Shown here in pieces: positions 7,439 through 12,338 of a DNA stretch of 12,338 bases. Positions within the stretch are counted from its first letter, which is position 1; the number at the start of each line of letters is the position of its first letter. The position numbers and the translations under genes are program-made. Source of the DNA: an uncultured Acetatifactor sp. (lineage in GTDB: Bacteria > Bacillota > Clostridia > Lachnospirales > Lachnospiraceae); assembly GCA_910577185.1 (NCBI GenBank), contig CAJTLR010000090.1, positions 1 to 12,338 of the forward strand, given 5' to 3'. The notes beneath the pieces are model-generated. The model worked only from the letters and a program-made list of their open reading frames with translations. It was not told the origin of the DNA and made no database searches.

Positions 7439-7487
7439 AGTCTGCACCTCAGTCTTGTTCTGGTTTTATTCTGTATTCCGTTTCCGT

Positions 7488-8561
7488 TTAATCGCCAAAG
7501 CAAATGCCCAGGAGCTTCGCTTCTTTTACAATGCTGGCGTCCGGTGACACTGCCTTCAGCTTACCTGCCACATCCTCCAGCGGAACCCTGACCACTTCAC
7601 GATTCTTATATCCTACCATAAAGCCATACTGATTGTCCAGAATCAGTTTGCCCGCTTCCGCTCCCAGGCGGCTTGCAAACACACGGTCATAGGGGCAGGG
7701 GCTTCCTCCCCTCTGCGTATGTCCGGGCACGGTGACGCGGACTTCCCTGCCGCTCTTCTCCTGAATGGCTGCCGCAAGTTCATAAGATACGGAAGGATGC
7801 ACCATCTTTGCCATTTTCTTCTTACGTTCTTTCTTGGAAAGCTTTGCGTCTTCCTTGGAAATAGCGCCTTCTGCTACGGCTATGATGGTAAATCCGCTTC
7901 CCTTCCGGTCTCTCTCGTCAATCTTGGCAAGTACTTTCTTCAGGTCATAGGGAATCTCCGGAATCAAAATAATATCCGCACCGCTGGCCATGCCGGCATT
8001 CAGGGTCAGCCAGCCAACCTTGTGGCCCATAACCTCCACAATAAACACCCTGCCGTGGGAAGCTGCCGTGGTATGAATGTAGTCGATAGCGTCAGTTGCA
8101 ATATTTACCGCGCTCTGGAAACCGAAAGTCATATCCGTGCCCCACAAGTCATTGTCAATGGTCTTGGGCAGTGTAATGACGTTCAGCCCTTCCTGGCGCA
8201 GCAGATTTGCGGTCTTGTGAGTGCCGTTACCGCCCAGAATCACCAGACAGTCCAGCTGCAGCTTATAATAGTTCTGCTTCATGGCCTCCACTTTGTTCAG
8301 TCCGTTCTCATCCGGATCCTGTATGGTCTTGAAAGGAGTACGGGAAGTTCCCAGCATGGTGCCGCCCTTTGTCAGGATACCGGAAAAGTCCCTGCCGGTC
8401 AGCATCTGGAATTTGCTGTAGATCAATCCCCTGTAGCCATCCAGAAATCCGTAAATCTCCAGCTGTTCCCCGCTGTTGTAAAGTGTTTTCACAACGCCTC
8501 TCATAGCCGCGTTCAGAGCCTGGCAGTCCCCGCCGCTGGTCAGCATACCAATTCTTCTCAT
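7488..8561 (-). CDS. pfkA: 6-phosphofructokinase (phosphoryl donor ambiguous)
   Basis: 357 residues. It phosphorylates fructose 6-phosphate to the 1,6-bisphosphate, the committed step of glycolysis. Seen: the N-terminal SGGDCQALNAAMRG (9-22), GGTMLGTSR (66-74), donor loop GGNGT (110-114), catalytic PKTIDND (132-138, with the Asp equivalent to E. coli Asp127), and HTQRGGSPCPYDR near the C-terminus. Known donor determinants point both ways: Gly113 matches ATP enzymes, whereas Lys133 in PKTIDND (Gly in E. coli PGTIDND) is the form seen in pyrophosphate-using and mixed group III enzymes. Asn112 replaces the usual Asp of GGDG. The ATG at 8561 has GAGGAGG eight bases upstream. A promoter lies at 8626-8654. 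The gene is divergent from tRNA-Ser and may be co-transcribed with dnaX. Confidence 0.93.
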   Translation of the reverse strand: MRRIGMLTSGGDCQALNAAMRGVVKTLYNSGEQLEIYGFLDGYRGLIYSKFQMLTGRDFSGILTKGGTMLGTSRTPFKTIQDPDENGLNKVEAMKQNYYKLQLDCLVILGGNGTHKTANLLRQEGLNVITLPKTIDNDLWGTDMTFGFQSAVNIATDAIDYIHTTAASHGRVFIVEVMGHKVGWLTLNAGMASGADIILIPEIPYDLKKVLAKIDERDRKGSGFTIIAVAEGAISKEDAKLSKKERKKKMAKMVHPSVSYELAAAIQEKSGREVRVTVPGHTQRGGSPCPYDRVFASRLGAEAGKLILDNQYGFMVGYKNREVVRVPLEDVAGKLKAVSPDASIVKEAKLLGICFGD

Positions 8562-8625
8562 TTACATGTCCTCCTCATTATTTTTTTGTGCGCATCTGCT
8601 GTTTTCCTCCGCGCCTTTCTATAAA

Positions 8626-8654
8626 ATTTTACCCTTTTCCAGATAAATTTGCAA
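8626..8654 (-). promoter_or_regulatory. pfkA promoter
   Basis: On the minus strand, -35 TTGCAA (plus 8649-8654) and -10 TAAAAT (8626-8631) are separated by 17 bases, which would put the start near 8619, about 57 bases before the pfkA ATG. The same hexamers with the same spacing serve the divergent tRNA gene. Confidence 0.6.
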
Positions 8655-8682
8655 CCATTACAGAAAAAAACGTCCCAAACTC

Positions 8683-8711
8683 TTGCAAAAATGTTGCGGA
8701 TGCTATAAAAT
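8683..8711 (+). promoter_or_regulatory. tRNA-Ser promoter
   Basis: -35 TTGCAA (8683-8688), 17-base spacer, -10 TAAAAT (8706-8711). The predicted start, near 8718, is about ten bases before the mature tRNA. Confidence 0.65.
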
Positions 8712-8728
8712 GAGAAAAGATATAACAC

Positions 8729-8815
8729 GGAGAGTTATCGAAGCGGTCATAACGAGCTGCACTCGAAATGCAGTTGTCCTTTATGGGCACGTGGGTTCGA
8801 ATCCCACACTCTCCG
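8729..8815 (+). tRNA. tRNA-Ser (anticodon CGA, reads UCG)
   Basis: An 87-base class II tRNA. The acceptor stem GGAGAGT (8729-8735) pairs with ACTCTCC (8808-8814), with discriminator G at 8815. The anticodon stem CTGCA (8757-8761) / TGCAG (8769-8773) encloses a seven-base loop with anticodon CGA at 8764-8766. A long variable arm (about 8774-8790) is typical of serine tRNAs. The T stem GTGGG (8791-8795) / CCCAC (8803-8807) has loop TTCGAAT. The terminal CCA is not encoded. It lies at the border between the conserved gene block and the decayed, foreign-looking region to its right. Confidence 0.96.
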
Positions 8816-8823
8816 CTGGAAAC

Positions 8824-8875
8824 AAAAGCCGCAAATCAAAGATTTGTTAGTAAAATCAATGGTTTGCGGCTTTTT
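8824..8875 (+). terminator. Terminator after tRNA-Ser
   Basis: AAAAGCCGCAAA (8824-8835) pairs with TTTGCGGCTTTTT (8863-8875), giving an eight-base core stem extended by A-T pairs, a loop of about 27 bases and a T run. The A run on the left arm means it could also act on transcripts from the right. Confidence 0.8.
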
Positions 8876-8905
8876 AATGTTTCGTTTTGTTAAGTATACT
8901 TATAG

Positions 8906-9037
8906 CAAATAAGGACTGCCACAACAAAATTAACAAGCATGGAATATGATTTAGTTCTGTTGGATCTTAACTTGCCAGACGGCAACGGATATGACCTGTG
9001 CAAGCTCATTAACCTGTTCAATGTCACCCTCTCATAA
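8906..9037 (+). pseudogene. Fragment of an OmpR-type response regulator receiver domain
   Basis: From the ATG at 8939 the frame reads MEYDLVLLDLNLPDGNGYDL, which is the strand-3 and loop core of a receiver domain. The Asp codon at 8963 is the phosphorylation site, and the following LNLPDGNG is the canonical turn. The frame is closed upstream by a TAG at 8903-8905 and downstream by TAA at 9035-9037, leaving only about a third of a receiver and no DNA-binding domain. The preceding in-frame codons do not give the usual N-terminal acidic pair. There is no convincing ribosome binding site. It is a remnant of a gene unrelated to the intact LytTR regulator further right, whose receiver core is FLDVDL. 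Confidence 0.6.
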
Positions 9038-9155
9038 AGAATGACACTACACGCAGGACATAGCATCCCTGTTATCTCCGACAAAGCTGTTTTGTGCCGA
9101 ATACCATATTAACGGTAGCAGCTACTCAAAATGACGGGGGCAACACAATGAACGA

Positions 9156-9291
9156 ATGAAAGCCGAGAATCCATGATGAGACAAATGGCGTTGACTATGT
9201 CCTCGCTGGGGATTACTGCATCCCGGCTATTGAACTGCAGGAGGACGATGAACGCCCCATAGGAAGATGGGGGTGGATGCACAGAATATAG
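9156..9291 (+). pseudogene. TnpV-like transposon protein, frameshifted and truncated
   Basis: From 9162 to 9291 the plus strand reads a peptide that runs RIHDETNGVDYVLAGDYCIP, then AIELQEDDERPIGRWGWMHR, and stops at TAG 9289-9291. This resembles the N-terminal part of TnpV, a small protein carried by Tn4451-type and related clostridial mobile elements, in which GDYxIP and (R)PIGxWG are recurring motifs. A likely original start, ATG at 9156, is out of frame with this peptide by one extra A in the AAA at 9159-9161. The C-terminal two thirds of a normal TnpV (about 120 residues) is missing. The assignment is from memory of the family and should be tested by a profile search. Confidence 0.55.
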
Positions 9292-9363
9292 CTCTCTTTC
9301 CCTGCTGTATTTGTTGCACATATCAGTAATAGTACCATTTGACTGGATCGATATGTGATTAGC

Positions 9364-9410
9364 CACTCAGAGGACAGCAACTACAAGGCGCCGTCCTCTG
9401 AGTGTTTTTT
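9364..9410 (+). terminator. Strong terminator closing the debris region
   Basis: CACTCAGAGGAC (9364-9375) pairs perfectly over 12 bases with GTCCTCTGAGTG (9393-9404), with a 17-base loop followed by six T. It insulates the kinase operon from anything upstream and was probably the end of the lost gene's transcript. Confidence 0.88.
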
Positions 9411-9480
9411 ATGAGAAGCTGGAATGTTTGAGCCTTGTTTTTCAAGGTGATCATAGTATTTTCGTGGCTTTGCATCATCG

Positions 9481-9518
9481 GTTTGTCCGTGGACAAACTT
9501 CCCCCCATGTGGTATGAT
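9481..9518 (+). promoter_or_regulatory. Promoter of the two-component operon with palindromic operator
   Basis: -35 TGGACA (9490-9495, five of six matches), 17-base spacer, -10 TATGAT (9513-9518, five of six). A perfect palindrome, GTTTGTCC-GT-GGACAAAC (9481-9498), covers the whole -35 box. A protein bound there would block or remodel polymerase binding. The start would fall near 9525, leaving a very short leader before AAAGGAGG at 9528-9535 and the ATG at 9544. LytTR regulators usually bind spaced direct repeats, which I do not see here, so the binder is unknown. Confidence 0.65.
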
Positions 9519-9543
9519 ATCCCACAGAAAGGAGGTGCCCGCT

Positions 9544-10875
9544 ATGTTCACACTGGAAGATTATTTTGCCGTGTTTGCGGATTTTCTGGGGGGCCATGCC
9601 GCCCTGGCGCTGTATCTGTTTGTGATTATGGATGTGCGGGGATGGCAGATGCTGAAAAAGCTGCCCGCCCTGCTGCTCTCCCCGCTGCTGGCCACTCTGC
9701 TGGGAGTGGGTCTGTATGCGTTCTTTCCCAACCACTCCTTGGTTCGCTACTGCCTGTCCTCCTGCGCCATCCTGCTGATGTGTACTGTGTGGGTCCGGTG
9801 GGCGTGGCAAACCGGATTCTGGCGGGCCTTCCCCACGGTGTGCATGGCTGGGGTGTTCCAGGTGGCCTCGTCCTGCCTGTCCCAAATCCTGTTTTTGCGC
9901 AGCAGCTTCCAGATTCCAATGGCGACGGCGATGGCTACCCATTTGGCTGTTGCACTGGTCTCAGCTGCCCTGCTGTACCGGCTGCACTTCGGACGTTGGT
10001 TCCACCTCCTGCTGGGGGAGGGCTTCGGCCAGCGCCGGACGGCTCTGTTCTTTTTTGCCCTGGAGGTCGCTATGGAGGCCTTTTTGATTTTGCAGTTGGG
10101 AATTCAGCCGGATTATCTGTTTTTCTACTATGCGCTTGTACTGGTGATGGCCGCGCTGATGGCTGGGGTGGTGGTCTATCTGTCCCAGCAGTTGGATTCC
10201 ACCCGAAAATTGGAGGCCCAGCGGGACGTTATTGCCCAGCAGCAACTTTACGAAGGAGACTTGGAGGCGATTCGCCAGGAGGTACGAAGTTTCCGCCACG
10301 ACTATAAAAACCTGTTGGCGGGGCTGTCGGAGCAGGCAGACAAGGGCGAGCTGGACCAACTGTGCGCCGCCCTGTCGGAGCTGGACGCGGGCTTTGACCG
10401 GCGCATTGGGGAGAGGATCCGGGTCTCCACCCAGCTGGGCAATGTGCGCATCCCCCAAGTGCGCAGTCTCCTGCTGTCCAAACTGGCGGCTATGGGTGAA
10501 AAGGGGATGGATTGCCGTCTGGAGGTACTTTACCCCGTGGAGAGGGTCGGGATGGACCCGTGGAACTTTGCCCGCTGCCTGGGCATCCTGCTGGACAACG
10601 CCGCTGAGGCTGCTCTGGAATCAGAAACGCCCTGGGTAGAAGTTATCCTACTGTCTCAAAAAGGCAGGCTGTCCCTGCGGGTGTCCAATCCCTACGCTGG
10701 GACCATCGACCCGGATAAAATCTGGATAGAGGGCTTTTCCACCAAGGGAAAGGGCCGAGGATTGGGATTGCCTGGCTACCAGCGGATTTTGGCGGACTAT
10801 CCCAATGCGGCTACGTCCACCACTTGGGCGGGGGGCGTGTTTGTCCAGGAACTAACGGTGGAGGAAACAGCATGA
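9544..10875 (+). CDS. Agr/LytTR-type GHKL sensor histidine kinase
   Basis: 443 residues. The first about 215 residues are hydrophobic with six or seven membrane segments (roughly 8-28, 40-60, 68-88, 96-118, 126-146, 166-185 and 189-213), the sensor layout of AgrC-like kinases. A helical linker (LDSTRKLEAQRDVIAQQQL, 217-235) leads to the phospho-acceptor His252 in FRHDYKN. The ATPase has an N box LGILLDNAAEAA (346-357) and a G box KGKGRGLGL (401-409) after EGFST. The ATG at 9544 is chosen for its AAAGGAGG; an ATG ten codons earlier overlaps the -10 box. The stop overlaps the regulator start (ATGA). AgrC-type kinases detect secreted peptides, but no peptide precursor or AgrB-like processing gene is present here, so the ligand is unknown. 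GC is markedly higher than in the left block. Confidence 0.9.
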   Translation: MFTLEDYFAVFADFLGGHAALALYLFVIMDVRGWQMLKKLPALLLSPLLATLLGVGLYAFFPNHSLVRYCLSSCAILLMCTVWVRWAWQTGFWRAFPTVCMAGVFQVASSCLSQILFLRSSFQIPMATAMATHLAVALVSAALLYRLHFGRWFHLLLGEGFGQRRTALFFFALEVAMEAFLILQLGIQPDYLFFYYALVLVMAALMAGVVVYLSQQLDSTRKLEAQRDVIAQQQLYEGDLEAIRQEVRSFRHDYKNLLAGLSEQADKGELDQLCAALSELDAGFDRRIGERIRVSTQLGNVRIPQVRSLLLSKLAAMGEKGMDCRLEVLYPVERVGMDPWNFARCLGILLDNAAEAALESETPWVEVILLSQKGRLSLRVSNPYAGTIDPDKIWIEGFSTKGKGRGLGLPGYQRILADYPNAATSTTWAGGVFVQELTVEETA

Positions 10876-11609
10876 TTTCAATTTACCTCTGTGACGATGA
10901 AGAAAGTGTCTGCCACCAGCTTAAAACCGCCCTGGAGTGGAAAATTTTCATAGAGAACTACGATATGAGGGTGGTATGTGCTGCATCTACCGCTCAGGAA
11001 CTGCTGGACGCCGCGCAGGACAACCGGCGCGGCGTCTACTTTCTGGATGTGGACTTGAAGGACGGGGCGTGGGACGGCTTTACGCTGGGACGGGAACTGC
11101 GGCGGCGGGACCCCCACGGTACGCTGGTCTACATTACCAGCTACGGCGATCTGGCCTGGAAAACCTTCCAATACCATTTGGAGGCGTTTGACTACATCGT
11201 GAAGGAAGGGGAGCAGACCGGCCCTGCTGTTGCCCGCTGCCTGGAGGCGGTTCACGCTCGCTTGCTGGATGAACGCCGCGACCCGGCAGAGATGTTCTCC
11301 CTGCGGATAGGTGATGAGACCCGCCACATCCCTTTGGCCGACATTCTGTTTTTTGAGACTGCCCCCAAGGCCCACCACGTATATCTTCATACGGCGGACA
11401 GCCGCCTGGACTTCGTGGGCAGTCTCAACGAACTGGAGCGAGAGCTGGGCGGACGGTTTGTCCGAGTCCACCGGGCCTATCTGGCGGCGTGGGATAAGAT
11501 TGAGACAGTAGAGGGAAAGGAAAATCAAGTCCGGGTAGGAGGCAGAACGTGTTTGCTGTCTCGAACCGGAAAGGCAGAATTGAAAAAGAAATGTAGAGGG
11601 AGCTTATGA
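10872..11609 (+). CDS. LytTR-family response regulator (AgrA-like)
   Basis: 245 residues. Receiver domain 1-125: acidic pair Asp8-Asp9 (YLCDDEE), phospho-acceptor Asp59 in YFLDVDLKDGAWDGF, conserved Ser90 in VYITSYGD and Lys111 in FDYIVKE. LytTR DNA-binding domain about 140-241, with the typical IPLADILFFET (153-163), VGSLNELERELGGRFVRVHR (182-201) and the loop before the last strands (AAWDKIETVEG). The ATG at 10872 overlaps the kinase stop, with GGAGG seven bases upstream; the reading frame is open further upstream but without a ribosome site. It is the evident partner of the kinase and would control target genes after phosphorylation, perhaps including its own operon. Confidence 0.92.
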   Translation: MISIYLCDDEESVCHQLKTALEWKIFIENYDMRVVCAASTAQELLDAAQDNRRGVYFLDVDLKDGAWDGFTLGRELRRRDPHGTLVYITSYGDLAWKTFQYHLEAFDYIVKEGEQTGPAVARCLEAVHARLLDERRDPAEMFSLRIGDETRHIPLADILFFETAPKAHHVYLHTADSRLDFVGSLNELERELGGRFVRVHRAYLAAWDKIETVEGKENQVRVGGRTCLLSRTGKAELKKKCRGSL

Positions 11610-11628
11610 GGCTCCCTCTCTGCTTTTG
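11595..11628 (+). terminator. Terminator overlapping the regulator stop codon
   Basis: AGAGGGAGC (11595-11603) pairs with GCTCCCTCT (11611-11619) around a seven-base loop that contains the regulator's stop codon. The T run that follows is interrupted (CTGCTTTT), so termination may be partial and some transcripts could continue into the small genes. Confidence 0.65.
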
Positions 11629-11734
11629 CCATTCAGGAACGATTTGTACTGTCTAAGAAGATTTGCTCACAGCAGGGCCGTATCGTGGTATTCTTCTGTT
11701 CGCAGGCAGACGGGATGAGAAAGGAGGCAATCGT

Positions 11735-11914
11735 ATGGCGAAAGATCGTTTTGTAGAAGTCTACTCCCAGGGTGTTATGAACGTAGCTAAAATCCTTGTT
11801 GATACAGAAACCGGCGTGAATTACCTGCTGGGTTCCCATGATTTGAGGGTAGGAACTGGACTGACTGTTTTGGTCGATCAGGATGGCAAGCCTGTTGTTA
11901 CCCCCGTAAAATAA
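11735..11914 (+). CDS. DUF6440 family small protein
   Basis: 59 residues, soluble, no membrane segment or signal peptide. The pattern RFVEVYSQGVMNVAKILVDT (5-24), then ETGVNYLLG and a Leu-Thr-Val-Leu-Val-Asp-Gln-Asp-Gly-Lys-Pro-Val ending, matches DUF6440 proteins. These are short beta-rich proteins often encoded on clostridial accessory DNA, with no known function. AAAGGAGG lies upstream of the ATG at 11735; the frame continues upstream without a comparable site. It follows the regulator by 125 bases and a leaky-looking terminator. A weak extended -10, TGGTATTCT (about 11685-11693), may give it its own promoter. A link to the two-component system is suggested only by position. Confidence 0.75.
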   Translation: MAKDRFVEVYSQGVMNVAKILVDTETGVNYLLGSHDLRVGTGLTVLVDQDGKPVVTPVK

Positions 11915-12001
11915 ACCGTTCCAGCCAGTAGGGCATAAAATCAAATTCATTCCGCCTGCCCGTACCAAACATGAAACTAGAACGGCTTGGAGGTATATAC
12001 C

Positions 12002-12163
12002 ATGGCAAACGAAGTCAAAAAATTTATCCAGAAGGCCGGATATGAGCCTCTGGAGGACCGCTGCATCATCGTCAAATACGCCCCGGCAAACCTGAGCGAA
12101 CAATTCGCGGCGTTTTTTAACTCGGAATTTTATGCTCTCCAGATGTGTGAACACGAGGCTTGA
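12002..12163 (+). CDS. Unrecognised 53-residue protein
   Basis: The protein starts MANEVKKFIQKAGYEPLEDR and ends LQMCEHEA at a TGA at 12161-12163. I do not recognise the family. The N-terminal half (KKFIQKAGYEPLEDRCIIVKY) looks like helix-strand, and the second half (LSEQFAAFFNSEFYALQM) is amphipathic and aromatic. There is no signal peptide or transmembrane helix, and there are two cysteines. Support for translation is GGAGG at 11989-11993, eight bases before the ATG, plus a codon pattern that reads cleanly to the stop. It lies 87 bases after the DUF6440 gene and 75 bases before a strong terminator, so the two small genes probably share a transcript. No function is claimed. Confidence 0.6.
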   Translation: MANEVKKFIQKAGYEPLEDRCIIVKYAPANLSEQFAAFFNSEFYALQMCEHEA

Positions 12164-12164
12164 T

Positions 12165-12177
12165 TTGTCTAAGACAA
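12165..12177. repeat. Small palindrome after the 53-residue gene
   Basis: TTGTCT-A-AGACAA is a perfect six-base inverted repeat two bases after the stop codon. The half-site TTTGTC also appears in the palindrome over the kinase promoter (9482-9487). Such a short palindrome may be chance. Confidence 0.3.
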
Positions 12178-12237
12178 GCTTAAATAGACAATCAACACGC
12201 TACTTTGCAAGCAGTGCCTTTGTACCCACAAATGCTC

Positions 12238-12276
12238 AAAACTGATTTCCGGCGTGACCGCCAGAAATCAGTTTTT
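12238..12276 (+). terminator. Strong terminator after the small genes
   Basis: AAACTGATTTC (12239-12249) pairs with GAAATCAGTTT (12264-12274). The inner GGCG / CCGCC pairing extends the stem toward a short TGA loop. Five T follow on the plus strand and an A run precedes, so it can work in both directions. Confidence 0.88.
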
Positions 12277-12310
12277 GCTTGTTGGTGGCTCCTGCCCCCA
12301 AACCCCTTTT

Positions 12311-12329
12311 CGCAGAATTCCATTCTGCG
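12311..12329. repeat. Inverted repeat near the right edge
   Basis: CGCAGAAT (12311-12318) pairs with ATTCTGCG (12322-12329) with a three-base gap, followed by CTGCGCAC to the window end. There is no T run after it, so it is not an evident terminator. The stretch 12281-12338 has no gene I can support. Confidence 0.4.
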
Positions 12330-12338
12330 GCTGCGCAC

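Larger units (their letters stand above)
8876..12338. mobile_element. Probable horizontally acquired segment beside tRNA-Ser (right end not seen)
   Basis: Right of the tRNA terminator the sequence stops resembling the conserved block. It begins with about 490 bases of gene debris, including a TnpV-like transposon protein fragment and a receiver-domain fragment, and continues with a GC-rich two-component pair and two tiny genes on the opposite strand to the housekeeping block. A hand count of one 60-base line in the kinase gene (10321-10380) gives 42 G+C against 27 in one line of dnaX (6421-6480); this is a spot check, not a survey. No integrase, relaxase or duplicated tRNA end is visible, so boundaries and element type are unknown. 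Confidence 0.4.

Noticed and set aside
7719..8624. Long plus-strand open frame opposite pfkA
   Set aside because: Antisense shadow of a highly conserved enzyme gene; it runs into the pfkA promoter region and has no ribosome site.
8791..8815. Duplicated tRNA 3' end (attachment site pair) in the window
   Set aside because: The T-loop to acceptor sequence occurs only in the tRNA itself; no second copy was seen up to 12338, so integration at this tRNA remains unproven.
9109..9366. Minus-strand open frame of 85 codons over the TnpV remnant
   Set aside because: It has no ribosome binding site, runs opposite a recognisable protein remnant and has no recognisable motif.
9433..9447. CCTTG-TTTTT-CAAGG hairpin upstream of the kinase promoter
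   Set aside because: Only five base pairs and no supporting context; probably chance.
12192..12338. Minus-strand open frame running in from the right edge
   Set aside because: It reads through a strong terminator hairpin, has Arg/Cys/Lys-rich low-information content and no recognisable motif; it could be the tail of a gene beyond the edge but there is no support for it.

Overview
The window looks like a chromosome segment of a gut-type Clostridia, most likely Lachnospiraceae. This rests on the moderate GC of the left two thirds, the order dnaX-ybaB-recR, a DUF5711 protein beside a CvpA-like protein, a LysM membrane protein with a long Pro/Thr/Glu linker, and strong AGGAGG ribosome binding sites. 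The genus cannot be fixed from the sequence alone.

Left part (1-8561), all genes on the minus strand. In the direction of transcription these are: 6-phosphofructokinase (pfkA), the DNA polymerase III tau/gamma subunit (dnaX), YbaB/EbfC, RecR, an aldose 1-epimerase, a LysM membrane protein, a DUF5711 membrane beta-propeller-like protein and a CvpA-like membrane protein. dnaX-ybaB-recR overlap by single bases at each junction and form a replication/repair unit. The LysM and DUF5711 genes are separated by a tandem array of 70-72 bp units, each able to form two hairpins. Beyond cvpA, two tandem sigma-70-type promoters fire leftwards out of the window. Their architecture suggests an rRNA operon or other very strongly expressed unit just past position 1.

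Centre (8562-8875). pfkA and a tRNA-Ser(CGA) gene are divergent, with back-to-back promoters between them. The tRNA is followed by a hairpin terminator.

Right part (about 8890-12338). Character changes here. First comes a decayed stretch with no intact gene. It holds a fragment of an OmpR-type receiver domain and a frameshifted, truncated TnpV-like transposon protein, and it ends in a strong terminator. Then, on the plus strand and clearly GC-richer, comes an Agr/LytTR-type two-component pair: a six-to-seven-pass GHKL histidine kinase and a LytTR response regulator with overlapping stop/start. Their near-consensus promoter has a perfect palindrome over the -35 box. Two very small genes with excellent ribosome binding sites follow, a DUF6440 protein and an unrecognised 53-residue protein, and then a strong terminator. 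I read this part as horizontally acquired DNA beside a tRNA gene; its far end is outside the window. No AgrB/AgrD peptide system is visible, so the signal for the kinase is unknown. The two small proteins are the obvious local candidates for outputs or partners, but that link is inference only.
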